Shown one piece after another: positions 16,479 through 25,060 of a DNA stretch of 32,662 bases (positions are counted from its first letter, which is position 1; each line of letters begins with the position of its first letter). The stretch comes from Rhizobacter sp. (lineage in GTDB: Bacteria; Pseudomonadota; Gammaproteobacteria; Burkholderiales; Burkholderiaceae_C): assembly GCA_021153565.1 (NCBI GenBank), contig JAJKJU010000320.1, positions 1 through 32,662 of the forward strand. Reading direction: 5' to 3'. A program made the translations under genes and the position numbers. Under the pieces are notes generated by a model. That model saw only the letters and a list, made by a program, of their open reading frames with translations, had not been told where the DNA came from and searched no databases.

Positions 16479-16958
16479 ATGCCTCCGCCTCTCCGTCCTG
16501 CGCCTGCCGCCGATGCCTCCCGAGGTAACACCCGACGCAACGTCGCGTCTCTGATGTTCATTTGCACGCTGGTCGGCGTACCTGCTGCCGTCATATTCGG
16601 CGGTTCCTGGTTCGACATCCCGCGCGCCGTGCCAGAGGACAATCGGCCTTTGCCGGAGTGGGTCAATCCCGCCGAGGTACGCGCCAACACACGCGACGGC
16701 ACGCTTGTGAAAGTTCGGGTGTCGCTGGACGCCGGCACCTCGCGCAACAAGTCGGCCATCGAGCGTCATCTGCGCGAAGTCGGGCAAGTCCTAGAGGTGA
16801 GCGTCGGCGAGCGCAATACCAGCGATCTCCTCGGCGCCACGGGCATTGAGCGGCTCTCGAGCGACATTCTCGAGCGGGTCAATGCCTACCTCGACGCCAA
16901 AGACCTCGGCCGCTTGAAGGCGGTGGCGATCCAGGATCTCTGGTACACGCGCCCCTGA
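16479..16958 (+). CDS. Orphan FliL-like single-pass membrane protein
   Basis: Predicted 159-residue protein: a short Pro/Arg-rich cytoplasmic end (1-22), one membrane helix (about 23-41, ending AAVIFGG), a linker, and a periplasmic domain from about 74. That domain runs VKVRVSLDAGT, then a helix, then SDLLGATGIERLSSDILERVNAYL and a closing VAIQDLWYT strand. This is the pattern of FliL (SPFH/stomatin-like fold next to the flagellar stator). FliL normally sits in a flagellar operon; no flagellar gene is near, so the role here is unknown. No clear ribosome binding site precedes the ATG; an internal ATG at residue 26 would cut into the helix. Assignment to the FliL family rests on motif pattern and length and is moderately sure. 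Confidence 0.65.
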   Translation: MPPPLRPAPAADASRGNTRRNVASLMFICTLVGVPAAVIFGGSWFDIPRAVPEDNRPLPEWVNPAEVRANTRDGTLVKVRVSLDAGTSRNKSAIERHLREVGQVLEVSVGERNTSDLLGATGIERLSSDILERVNAYLDAKDLGRLKAVAIQDLWYTRP

Positions 16959-17041
16959 TCACTTTCGCGTCTCACTGACATACCGCTCATTTGCCCCGTC
17001 TCTGCAAGGCGGGCTGTGCAACAACATCACATCGACGCCGC

Positions 17042-18676
17042 CTATTGCAGCATCGAGCGCGCGAGCGCCTCGGCCACTTCGATGCCATCGACGCCTGCGG
17101 ACATGATGCCGCCCGCATAGCCCGCACCTTCGCCGGCTGGATAAAGACCCCGCACGTTCAAGCTTTGGCAATTCTTGCCGCGCGTGATGCGCAGCGGCGA
17201 CGAGGTCCGGGTCTCGACACCCGTCAGCACGGCATCGTTCATCGCGAAGCCCTTGATCTGCTTGTCGAACGCCGGCAGCGCTTCGCGAATCGCTTCGATT
17301 GCATATGAAGGCAGGCTCGTCGCGAGATCGGTGAGGTGCACACCCGGCTTGTACGACGGCATCACGATGCCGAATTCGTTCGATGCCTGTGCCTTGATGA
17401 AGTCGCCCACCAACTGCCCCGGAGCGTCGTAAGTGCATCCGCCGAGTTCGAAGGCACGCGACTCCCAGATGCGCTGGAAGGCAATGCCGTCGAGTGGACA
17501 AACCGGCCCCGTGGACTCGCGATCGATCACGTAGTCCTGCGGCGTGATGCCGACGACGATGCCCGCATTCGCGTTGCGTTCGTTTCGCGAGTACTGGCTC
17601 ATGCCATTGGTGACGACGCGATTCGGCTCCGACGTGGCCGCCACCACCGTGCCGCCCGGGCACATGCAGAAGCTGTAGACCGATCGGCCGTTCTTCGCGT
17701 GGTGCACGAGCTTGTAGTCGGCTGCGCCCAGGAGCGGGTTGCCGGCGTTCGGGCCGAAGCGCGCACGGTCGATGATGGACTGCGGATGCTCGATGCGAAA
17801 GCCCACGGAGAAGGGCTTGGCCTCCATGTACACACCGCGCTCATGCAGCATTGCGAAGGTGTCGCGGGCACTGTGGCCGAGAGCGAGCACGAGATGATCG
17901 GCACGCAGTTCTTCGCCCGACGCGAGCGTCACGCCACGGATCGCGCCGTCTTCGATGAGTACGTCTGTCACGCGTTGCTGGAAGCGAATCTCGCCGCCCA
18001 GCGCTTTGATATCCGCGCGCATCTTTTCGACCATGCTCACGAGGCGAAAGGTGCCGATGTGCGGCTTGTTGACGAACAGGATTTCTTCCGGGGCCCCTGC
18101 CTTCACGAACTCGGTCAACACCTTGCGCGTGAGAAAGCGCGGGTCGCTGATCTGGCTGTACAGCTTGCCGTCCGAAAACGTGCCAGCCCCTCCTTCGCCG
18201 AATTGAACGTTCGATTCCGGCTCGAGCACCCGCTTGCGCCACAGGCCCCAGGTGTCCTTGGTGCGTTCGCGTACTTCCTTGCCGCGTTCGAGCACGATGG
18301 GCTTGAGACCCATCTGAGCAAGGATCAGCGCGGCGAAGATGCCACAGGGTCCGAATCCGACGACCAGGGGTCGCGGTCGGCCTGCAGCATAAAAATCGGC
18401 CGGGGCGTGATCGACGAAACGGTAGCTCGTGTCGGGCGATCCGACGATGTGCCGATCGCCCTCGAATCTCGCCAGCACCGCGGACTCATCGCGCAGTTCA
18501 CAGTCCACCGTGTAGATGAACAGCATCGCGTGCTTCTTGCGCGCGTCGTGGCTGCGCTTGTAGACCTTGAAGCCCTTCAGGTCAGCGTCGGCTATGCCAA
18601 GGCGCTTGACGATGGCAGGGCGCAGCGCATCGTCGGCGTGATTCAGCGGCAGTCGAAGTTCGGTGATTCGCAGCAT
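17042..18676 (-). CDS. FAD-dependent dehydrogenase (COG2509-like)
   Basis: Predicted 544-residue flavoprotein. Residues 1-95 form an N-terminal domain with the LKGFKVYKRSHDARKK motif typical of this family. The dinucleotide-binding fold starts at VVGFGPCGIFAAL (105-117), with Glu130-Arg131 placed for the FAD ribose. NVQFGEGGAGTFSDGKL and VGFRIEHPQ are further family signatures, and the C-terminal GLYPAGEGAGYAGGIMSAG with Asp-Gly-Ile-Glu binds the flavin pyrophosphate. The electron acceptor and substrate are unknown in this uncharacterised family. The start was set at the internal ATG (MLRITELRLP) where homology begins; the open frame to 18763 runs into the shared regulatory region. It is divergent from a LysR regulator that may control it. 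Confidence 0.88.
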   Translation of the reverse strand: MLRITELRLPLNHADDALRPAIVKRLGIADADLKGFKVYKRSHDARKKHAMLFIYTVDCELRDESAVLARFEGDRHIVGSPDTSYRFVDHAPADFYAAGRPRPLVVGFGPCGIFAALILAQMGLKPIVLERGKEVRERTKDTWGLWRKRVLEPESNVQFGEGGAGTFSDGKLYSQISDPRFLTRKVLTEFVKAGAPEEILFVNKPHIGTFRLVSMVEKMRADIKALGGEIRFQQRVTDVLIEDGAIRGVTLASGEELRADHLVLALGHSARDTFAMLHERGVYMEAKPFSVGFRIEHPQSIIDRARFGPNAGNPLLGAADYKLVHHAKNGRSVYSFCMCPGGTVVAATSEPNRVVTNGMSQYSRNERNANAGIVVGITPQDYVIDRESTGPVCPLDGIAFQRIWESRAFELGGCTYDAPGQLVGDFIKAQASNEFGIVMPSYKPGVHLTDLATSLPSYAIEAIREALPAFDKQIKGFAMNDAVLTGVETRTSSPLRITRGKNCQSLNVRGLYPAGEGAGYAGGIMSAGVDGIEVAEALARSMLQ

Positions 18677-18777
18677 GGGTCGGTGGGGATCGAAGGCTGC
18701 ATTGTCCGATGCTCGCGGAAGGCAAATTGCGCGGGGCCTCCCATTGGGCTGAACCGGATGCATTAGAAGAGATCAAT

Positions 18778-18816
18778 AAATGGCCTAGACTTCGATTAGC
18801 CATTTCTAAAATCGAA
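18778..18816. promoter_or_regulatory. Overlapping dyads, probable LysR operator
   Basis: Two inverted repeats interlock in the 157-bp divergent gap: AAATGGC (18778-18784) with GCCATTT (18799-18805), and TTCGATT (18791-18797) with AATCGAA (18810-18816). Arm length and spacing (about 12-14 bp) fit LysR-type binding sites, and the site lies just upstream of the regulator's own start. Confidence 0.5.
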
Positions 18817-18833
18817 AGAATGAAGGGGTGACC

Positions 18834-19826
18834 ATGGACCGACTCCATTCCATGCGAGTTTTCTGCCGGGTGATCGATTCGGGTAGCTTTGCCGCCGCCG
18901 CGCGCGAAATGAACCTTTCTCCCGCCGTCGTCACACGGCTCGTCGCCGACCTGGAAGAACACCTGGGCGCGCGCCTCATCAATCGAACAACGCGACGTCT
19001 GGCACTCACGGACATCGGCGAGGCCTATCTCGAACGCACCCGGCTCATCCTCACCGAGGTGGAAGAGGCGGAAGCCCTGGCCAGTACCGCGAGTTCTGAG
19101 CCCCGCGGTCACCTGCGACTTCTCGCCCCGCCGGCGTTCGCGACGCACCAGCTTGCAAAGCACCTGCCCAAGTTCCACGCGCGGTACCCGAAGATCACGA
19201 TCGAGTTGTCTGCACCAGGGCCAGTCGAAACCGTCGACGAGAACTTCGACGTGACCATCATCAGCATGGGACGTCGTCCGCTCGACGGCGACTTCGTGGC
19301 GCGGCGCCTCGCGAATTCCGAGGTCATCGCCTGCGCGTCGCCCGAATACCTCGACAAGAAGGGCCGCCCCGCGCATCCGAGCGATCTCGCCTTTCACGAG
19401 GCGATGCTGCCGACTTTCTTGCGCGAAATTACCTTTGTGCAAGGTGCCTTCGACGACGACGATGCCGGGGTCGAATCCTTCACGCTGACACCGCATCGGC
19501 CGCTGCTCGGCACCGTGCACACCGACACCTTGTACGCCGCCGCACTGCATGGGCTCGGAATCGCGGGCCTCCCATCATTTGTGGCGGAAGACGCGCTGAT
19601 GGAGCATGCGCTCGAACGCGTGCTGCCCGCGTGGCACCTCTTCACGGTATCGCTCTACGCAGCGATGCCCAGGCGAAAGCACGTACCAGCACGCACGCGG
19701 GCCTTCGTGGACTTTCTCGTGCAGGTCTTCGGCGGCGAAGAGAAGGACCCGTGGCTCACCGCCGCCGGGTGCGAAACTCTGCGCATGGGGCGGAAGACTT
19801 GCCCGATGTCCGTCGCGGCGGCCTGA
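18834..19826 (+). CDS. LysR-family transcriptional regulator
   Basis: Predicted 330-residue regulator. Residues 1-60 form the winged helix-turn-helix (MRVFCRVIDSGSFAAAAREM, SPAVVTRLVADLEEHLGARL, RTTRRLALTDIG), followed by the linker helix. Residues about 90-300 form the periplasmic-binding-protein-like effector domain (GHLRLLAPPAFATHQLAKHL, DVTIISMGRRPLDGDFVARRL, CASPEYL). The ATG at 18834 has AAGGGG 7 bp upstream; a GTG at 18828 is possible. It is divergent from the FAD dehydrogenase gene with dyads between, so autoregulation and control of that gene are likely. The effector ligand is unknown. The C-terminal 20 or so residues lie beyond the usual domain end, and the stop codon TGA is the first element of an 8-bp tandem array. 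Confidence 0.92.
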   Translation: MDRLHSMRVFCRVIDSGSFAAAAREMNLSPAVVTRLVADLEEHLGARLINRTTRRLALTDIGEAYLERTRLILTEVEEAEALASTASSEPRGHLRLLAPPAFATHQLAKHLPKFHARYPKITIELSAPGPVETVDENFDVTIISMGRRPLDGDFVARRLANSEVIACASPEYLDKKGRPAHPSDLAFHEAMLPTFLREITFVQGAFDDDDAGVESFTLTPHRPLLGTVHTDTLYAAALHGLGIAGLPSFVAEDALMEHALERVLPAWHLFTVSLYAAMPRRKHVPARTRAFVDFLVQVFGGEEKDPWLTAAGCETLRMGRKTCPMSVAAA

Positions 19827-19920
19827 GCGGCTGAGCGGCTGAGCGGCTGAGCGGCTAAGCGGCTAAGCGGCTAAGCGGCTAAGCGGCTAAGCGGCTAAGC
19901 GGCTAAGCGGCTAAGCGGCT
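19825..19920. repeat. 8-bp tandem array, 12 perfect-length units
   Basis: Four units of GAGCGGCT (19825-19856) followed by eight of AAGCGGCT (19857-19920), with no interruption. It begins inside the LysR stop codon and ends 17 bp before the amgK stop, so it fills the gap between convergent genes. It is followed by GAGCATTCTCAGCCTC, whose TCTCAGCCTC matches the right end of the family B element. Copy number is likely unstable through strand slippage. Confidence 0.95.
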
Positions 19921-19937
19921 GAGCATTCTCAGCCTCT

Positions 19938-21008
19938 TCAGTAGAAGGCGTCGGTCCGCGTCTCGCCCATCAAGGGTTCCATCAATCGCGCGAGCGGCCC
20001 GAGGCCGTTGTAGCGCGTCGCCACGCGGTGCGCGTAGCGGAAAAATCGCGGCAGGTCTTCGCTGTACCTGGGCTTCGCATCACGATGCTTCAGGCGGCAG
20101 AAAATGCCCAGCACTTTGAGGTGGCGCTGCAGGCCCATCCATTCGAGTTGCCGCCAGAAATCGCCGAAGTCGTCCGGCACAGGCAGGCCTACCTTCCTGG
20201 CCTGCTGCCAGTAGCGCACGGCCCAGTCGATCTCCTGTTCTTCTTCCCAACTGATGAAGGCGTCGCGCAGCATCGATGCCACGTCGTAGCTGATGGGGCC
20301 GCGAACGGCGTCCTGGAAGTCGAGGATGCCCGGGTTCGCATCGCAGACCATGAGGTTGCGCGGCATGTAGTCCCGGTGCACGGCGACGGTCGCCTGGGAC
20401 AGTGCGCTCTTCACAAGCAGGTCGGTCACGGCCTGCCACTGCGCTTGCTGCGCGTCCGTCCAGCCATGGCCGAATTCGCGGGCCACGCACCAGTCGGGGA
20501 ATAGCTGCATCTCACGGCGCAACAAGGCCTCGTCGTAAGGCGGCAGGCCACGCGCATCGACGAGTTGCTGCCAAGTGATGAGTGCCGAGGTCGCATCGCG
20601 AATCAGTTGCGCGATGGTCGTCGAGTCGCCCGCCTTCACCGCGGCCTGCAACTCGCCGAGGTACAGCCGATTGCCCAAGTCGGTCAACAGCAGGAACCCA
20701 TGCTCCAGGTCCCGCTCGACGATGCGCGGGGCATGCAGGCCGGCGGCAAGGATCAGCTCGGCCACTTGGACGAAGGGTCGCACGTCCTCGTGAACGGGGG
20801 GCGCGTCCATGATGATGAACGTGCTGCCTGTCCCCTCGATGCGCAGATAGCGCCTGAAACTCGCATCGCTGGAGGCAGGACGCAGCGTCTGCCCGCGTAA
20901 ACCATGGCGCGACGCGATGCGGCCCAGCCAATTGTCGAAGAGTTGGCGACGCGCATCGTCTGCCCAGTGAACAGAATGCGCGGGGTCGTGGGTTGCGTTG
21001 TTTGTCAT
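19938..21008 (-). CDS. amgK: Sugar kinase AmgK (aminoglycoside phosphotransferase fold)
   Basis: Predicted 356-residue phosphotransferase. The N-lobe has RPASSDASFRRYLRI (nucleotide loop region) and FIIMDAPP with VERDLEHGFLLLTDLG; the catalytic loop is HRDYMPRNL with Asp213 and Asn218; the metal-binding Asp230 lies in GILDFQDAVRGPISYD. This matches AmgK, which phosphorylates the anomeric carbon of N-acetylmuramic acid in cell wall recycling and is also encoded next to lptD in Pseudomonas. There amgK is followed by murU, the matching nucleotidyltransferase; here murU is absent and a tandem array and the LysR gene follow. The start was set at the ATG of MTNNATHDPA; upstream residues lie in the lptD leader. 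It is divergent from lptD. Confidence 0.82.
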   Translation of the reverse strand: MTNNATHDPAHSVHWADDARRQLFDNWLGRIASRHGLRGQTLRPASSDASFRRYLRIEGTGSTFIIMDAPPVHEDVRPFVQVAELILAAGLHAPRIVERDLEHGFLLLTDLGNRLYLGELQAAVKAGDSTTIAQLIRDATSALITWQQLVDARGLPPYDEALLRREMQLFPDWCVAREFGHGWTDAQQAQWQAVTDLLVKSALSQATVAVHRDYMPRNLMVCDANPGILDFQDAVRGPISYDVASMLRDAFISWEEEQEIDWAVRYWQQARKVGLPVPDDFGDFWRQLEWMGLQRHLKVLGIFCRLKHRDAKPRYSEDLPRFFRYAHRVATRYNGLGPLARLMEPLMGETRTDAFY

Positions 21009-21236
21009 GAAGGTCGCTATCAGATCCGCAAGGGCGTTCGCTGTCGAGGGTCGTGTACCGCGCCTTCGCGGTACCTCATGGATAATCGATTCTACAAATC
21101 GGTCCAAAACAGTCCCGACACGCCTGTCAACTTTCTGCCCATTCGAACGAATGGCGTCGTCGACCAGGGCCGGGCATCCAGAATCCCCCGTACTCCCCTT
21201 CCGCTTTTGCTGCGTCGCTCTCTATCTTTGTCCTGC

Positions 21237-23633
21237 ATGCCGCCTGCCCGACTCGCGCCGGTGGGCGCCGCCTTGGCCATGATGGCAACGGGTGGAGCCT
21301 TGGCCCAGGGCGTCACCAGCAGCGAAGGCATCGGGCTGCAACTTTCGCCAATGCTGTCCGCACCGCCGAGGGGCGATGCAGCCAAGCAGCTACCGATCAT
21401 CGTCCAGGCGCACGAACTGCGCGGTCGGCCCGATGTGGAGACCGTGGCCGAGGGCGAGGCCGAATTCCGCCGTGGAGGCATGGTGATTCGCGCCGATCGG
21501 TTGAGTTACGACCATCCTGAAGATCTCGCGACCGCCCGCGGCAACGTGCGCATCAGCCGCGACGGCAACATTTATTCCGGCCCAGAACTCCAGCTGCGTG
21601 TGCAGCGCTTCGAGGGGTTCTTCCTGCAGCCAACGTACTTTTTCAGCCGCACGGGCGCGGGAGGCTCGGCGCAGCGCATCGATTTCATCGACGACCAGCG
21701 CGCCGTGGCGACCGGCGCGACCTACTCCAGCTGCCCGTCCGACGGCAGCGGCGATCCGGCGTGGATCTTGACCACATCGAAGGTCAAGATGGACTTCGAA
21801 GCGAACGAAGGCATCGCGGAGGGCGCGGTACTTCGCTTCATGGGAGTGCCTATCTTGGGCGCGCCGGTATTGAGCTTTCCGCTGACGGACGCGCGCAAGT
21901 CGGGCTGGCTGCCGCCGAACTTCTACCCAGACAACAAAAGCGGCTTTCAGATCTCGGTGCCCTACTACTGGAACATCGCGCCAAACCACGACGCGACCAT
22001 TACACCAGGCATCAGCACGAAGCGCGGACTTTCTCTTGGCACCGAGTTCCGCTACCTCGAGCCGCACTACAGCGGCAGCGCCAACATCGATGCGATGCCG
22101 AACGACGGGCTCACCGGCACATCGCGCCACTCCTTCAACTGGACGCATGACGCATCGCTGGTCAGCAACACCAACCTTTCCATCCGCGTCTTGCGGGTGT
22201 CGGACGACGACTATTGGAAAGACTTCCCGCACTTCACGACGAGCCTGACTCCGCGTCTTCTGCTGTCGGATTTGCAGGCGAGCAAGCCCATCGGCGACTG
22301 GACAGCCTACACCCGCGTGATGCGCTGGCAGGTGCTGCAAAACGCCGAGAACCCCATCACCGCAGCGCCCTACGAGCGCCTTCCGCAAATCGGCGCGCGC
22401 ACCGTGCAACGGATGGGTGGCGGTCTCGAGCTCGGGTTCGAGGGCGAGATCAACCGATTCGCGAACCCGGTGGGCACGCTCGCGGCCGACCTGCCAAGGC
22501 CCACCGGCATTCGGGTCCACACGCTGGCCAGCATCAGTCGCCCCTGGGTGACGCCAGGTTGGTCGATCACGCCCAAGCTGTCGTTGAACGCCGCGTCGTA
22601 TTCGCTCGATCAGCCCTTGAGCAATGGCCTCAGTTCAGCGTCGCGCGTGATCCCGACCTTCAGCATCGATAGCGCCTGGGTGTTCGAACGAGAGGCCACA
22701 TGGTTTGGCCGAGATGTACGGCAGACGCTGGAGCCGCGCCTTTTTTACGTCAACACGCCATACCGCGACCAAAGCGCGCTGCCGAATTTCGATTCGGCGG
22801 GCAAGGATTTCAACTTCGAGTCGATCTATACCGAAAACGCCTTTTCCGGCGTCGACCGTGTGTCGGATGCCCACCAGGTCATGGCGGGTCTCACGACGCG
22901 GCTGCTCGATCCAGTCACCGGCGCCGAACGCGTGCGCCTGGGCATCGTGCAACGCTTTCTGTTCCGTGATCAGCTCATCACGCCGGCGGACACACCGACC
23001 ACGACCACGGGTGCGCCGACTGCGTCGGAAGGGCCGCCCCTCACACGCCGTTTCTCGGACATCCTGCTGCTGGGTTCCAGCAACATCGTGCCGCAGTGGT
23101 CGCTGGACGCCTCCGTGCAATACAACCCCGACACGCGGCGCGCCATACGCTCGATCATCGGAGCGAGGTACTCGCCGGGACCATACCGCACCCTGAACGC
23201 CACTTACCGACTGGCCCGCGGCCTGAGCGAGCAGATTGAACTCGGCTGGCAGTGGCCGCTCTATGGTCCTGTGCCGTCGGGTGTCTCGGACATGCATGCT
23301 GCACAGAAGGAACTGCGCACCACTGGCGGCCAGAGCTGCAAGGGCACCATGTATGCGGTTGGCAGAGTGAACTACAGCACCCTCGACCGCCGAGTTACCG
23401 ATTCGATCGTGGGTTTCGAATATGACGCCGGCTGCTGGATCGGACGCATCGGGGCCGAACAACTGTCCACAGGCCGCAGCGAGTCAACCACGCGCTTGTT
23501 CGTGCAACTGGAACTGGTCGGCTTGTCACGACTTGGCTCAAACCCTTTGCAGTCCTTGAAGGACAATATCCCAGGCTACCGCCTGCTGCGCGACGGCACC
23601 TCCGCTCCTGCGACAACCTCTTTGTATGACTGA
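21237..23633 (+). CDS. lptD: LPS assembly protein LptD
   Basis: Predicted 798-residue outer-membrane protein that inserts lipopolysaccharide into the outer leaflet together with LptE. Residues 1-24 are a signal peptide (cleavage near ALA-QG). About 55-190 is the OstA/LptA-like jellyroll (VAEGEAEFRRGGMVIRADRL, ATARGNVRISRDGNIYSGPE). The rest is the 26-strand barrel, with the family stretch PVLSFPLTDARKSGWLPPNF and a C-terminal NPLQSLKDNIPGYR. I chose the ATG at 21237 because the signal peptide begins there and third-base GC falls off upstream; an in-frame ATG at 21078 would add 53 residues. Three cysteines are seen in the whole precursor (YSSCPS, GQSCKG, YDAGCW) where E. coli LptD uses four. 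It overlaps surA by 8 bp. Confidence 0.93.
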   Translation: MPPARLAPVGAALAMMATGGALAQGVTSSEGIGLQLSPMLSAPPRGDAAKQLPIIVQAHELRGRPDVETVAEGEAEFRRGGMVIRADRLSYDHPEDLATARGNVRISRDGNIYSGPELQLRVQRFEGFFLQPTYFFSRTGAGGSAQRIDFIDDQRAVATGATYSSCPSDGSGDPAWILTTSKVKMDFEANEGIAEGAVLRFMGVPILGAPVLSFPLTDARKSGWLPPNFYPDNKSGFQISVPYYWNIAPNHDATITPGISTKRGLSLGTEFRYLEPHYSGSANIDAMPNDGLTGTSRHSFNWTHDASLVSNTNLSIRVLRVSDDDYWKDFPHFTTSLTPRLLLSDLQASKPIGDWTAYTRVMRWQVLQNAENPITAAPYERLPQIGARTVQRMGGGLELGFEGEINRFANPVGTLAADLPRPTGIRVHTLASISRPWVTPGWSITPKLSLNAASYSLDQPLSNGLSSASRVIPTFSIDSAWVFEREATWFGRDVRQTLEPRLFYVNTPYRDQSALPNFDSAGKDFNFESIYTENAFSGVDRVSDAHQVMAGLTTRLLDPVTGAERVRLGIVQRFLFRDQLITPADTPTTTTGAPTASEGPPLTRRFSDILLLGSSNIVPQWSLDASVQYNPDTRRAIRSIIGARYSPGPYRTLNATYRLARGLSEQIELGWQWPLYGPVPSGVSDMHAAQKELRTTGGQSCKGTMYAVGRVNYSTLDRRVTDSIVGFEYDAGCWIGRIGAEQLSTGRSESTTRLFVQLELVGLSRLGSNPLQSLKDNIPGYRLLRDGTSAPATTSLYD

Positions 23634-25002
23634 ATTCAAATCCAATGCAGCCGCCTTTGGGCGCACCGTTTCCTTCCTGGCGTTGGCACGCAGGCTCGGG
23701 GCGGGTGCCTTGGCGGCCGCGTTCCTGGTGGGCGCAGGGCCAGCCTTCTCCCAGACGGACAAGGCGCGATCCGCGCCGAAGACGGCCGACTACATCCTCG
23801 CCATCGTCAACCAGGAGCTGGTGACCAACGGCGAACTCGAGCAGCGCATCACCCGCATCAAGGACCAGGCGACACGCAGCAACTCCAAGCTGCCGCCGCC
23901 AGCCGAACTTCGCAAGCAGATGCTGGATGCGCTCATCGACGAGCGTGTGCAGGTCACGCATGCGCGCGACAACGGCCAGCGCGTGGACGAGGCTGAGCTC
24001 GACCGGGCCGTGGCGAATGTGGCGGCACAGAACCAGGTCACGATGGCGCAGCTTAGGCAGCGCCTCGCCGCCGAGGGCATGGACTTCAGCCGCTTTCGCA
24101 ACAACATCCGCGACCAGATCATGATCGAGCGGATTCGCGAACGCGAGGTGCAGGCTCGAATCCGCGTGACTGATGCCGAAATCGACGCCGTGCTCGACAA
24201 GCAGCGTGCGCAGGCCGGTTCGGCGACTGAATACAACATCGCACAGATCCTGGTCAGCGTGCCGGAGGGTGCAAGCGATGCCCTGGTGGCCGAGCGCCGC
24301 GCCAAGCTCGACGCCGCGCTGGAGCGAGTCAAGGCGGGCGAGCCATTCGAGGCCGTTGCCAGGGAGGTGTCGGAAGACGCTAACAAGGGGCAGGGCGGTG
24401 TGATCGGGCTGCGACCATCCAATCGGCTTCCCGATGTGTTCGTAGACCATGTGCGCCCCCTGAAGCCTGGGGAGATCGCGCCGAGTTACCTGCGCACGTC
24501 AGCGGGCTTCCATGCGCTCAAGCTGATCGAGCGCCGAGAGGCCGGCGGCTTCTCTATCACGCAGACGCATGCGCGGCACATCCTGCTGCGCCCGTCACCG
24601 CAATTGGGACAGGATGCAGCGATCAAGCGTCTGGCCGAGTTCAAGCGCCAGATTGCCTCGCACGCGAAGAGTTTCGAGCAGCTCGCGCGCGACAACTCCG
24701 AAGACGGCAGCGCGCCGCAAGGCGGCGACCTGGGCTGGGCATCGCCCGGCCAGTTTGTGCCGGAGTTCGAGGAGGCGATGAACGCGCTGTCCATCGGAGG
24801 CATTTCAGAGCCACTCATATCACGCTTCGGCGTCCACCTGATCCAGGTCATCGACCGCCGTCAGACCACGCTCGAGCCCAAGCAGCAGCGTGAGCAGGCT
24901 CGCAACGTCTTACGCGAGCAGAAATTCGATCAGGCCTACCTCGACTGGCTGCGCGACCTGCGTGCGCGCGCCTACATCGAGATGCGCGAGCCGCCGGTAT
25001 GA
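23626..25002 (+). CDS. surA: Periplasmic chaperone and peptidyl-prolyl isomerase SurA
   Basis: Predicted 458-residue periplasmic chaperone that escorts outer-membrane proteins, LptD included, to the Bam complex. A signal peptide covers about residues 1-42 (hydrophobic ALAAAFLVGAGPAFSQ). The N-terminal chaperone domain begins ADYILAIVNQELVTNGELEQRI. Two parvulin domains follow: EYNIAQILVSVPEG to FHALKLIER (about 199-300) and THARHILLRP to FGVHLIQVID (about 316-412). A C-terminal helix (EQARNVLREQKFDQAYLDWLRDL) closes the chaperone core. The ATG overlaps the lptD stop by 8 bp (ATGACTGA), so translation is coupled. In many relatives pdxA lies between surA and rsmA; here it is missing from the block. 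Confidence 0.95.
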   Translation: MTEFKSNAAAFGRTVSFLALARRLGAGALAAAFLVGAGPAFSQTDKARSAPKTADYILAIVNQELVTNGELEQRITRIKDQATRSNSKLPPPAELRKQMLDALIDERVQVTHARDNGQRVDEAELDRAVANVAAQNQVTMAQLRQRLAAEGMDFSRFRNNIRDQIMIERIREREVQARIRVTDAEIDAVLDKQRAQAGSATEYNIAQILVSVPEGASDALVAERRAKLDAALERVKAGEPFEAVAREVSEDANKGQGGVIGLRPSNRLPDVFVDHVRPLKPGEIAPSYLRTSAGFHALKLIERREAGGFSITQTHARHILLRPSPQLGQDAAIKRLAEFKRQIASHAKSFEQLARDNSEDGSAPQGGDLGWASPGQFVPEFEEAMNALSIGGISEPLISRFGVHLIQVIDRRQTTLEPKQQREQARNVLREQKFDQAYLDWLRDLRARAYIEMREPPV

Positions 25003-25060
25003 CCGGACGCTGGGCCACCGCTCCCGCGGCAACCGCTGAATCGTGGGAGTCAGGACGCGC

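Noticed and set aside
14746-16479. Long minus-strand open frame of 577 codons opposite the M20 peptidase
   Set aside because: It is the antisense shadow of a GC-rich gene; its translation has no domain pattern, while the plus strand carries all metal ligands of M20 peptidases.
19825-19920. CRISPR array
   Set aside because: The units are 8 bp and contiguous without spacers, and no cas gene is near.
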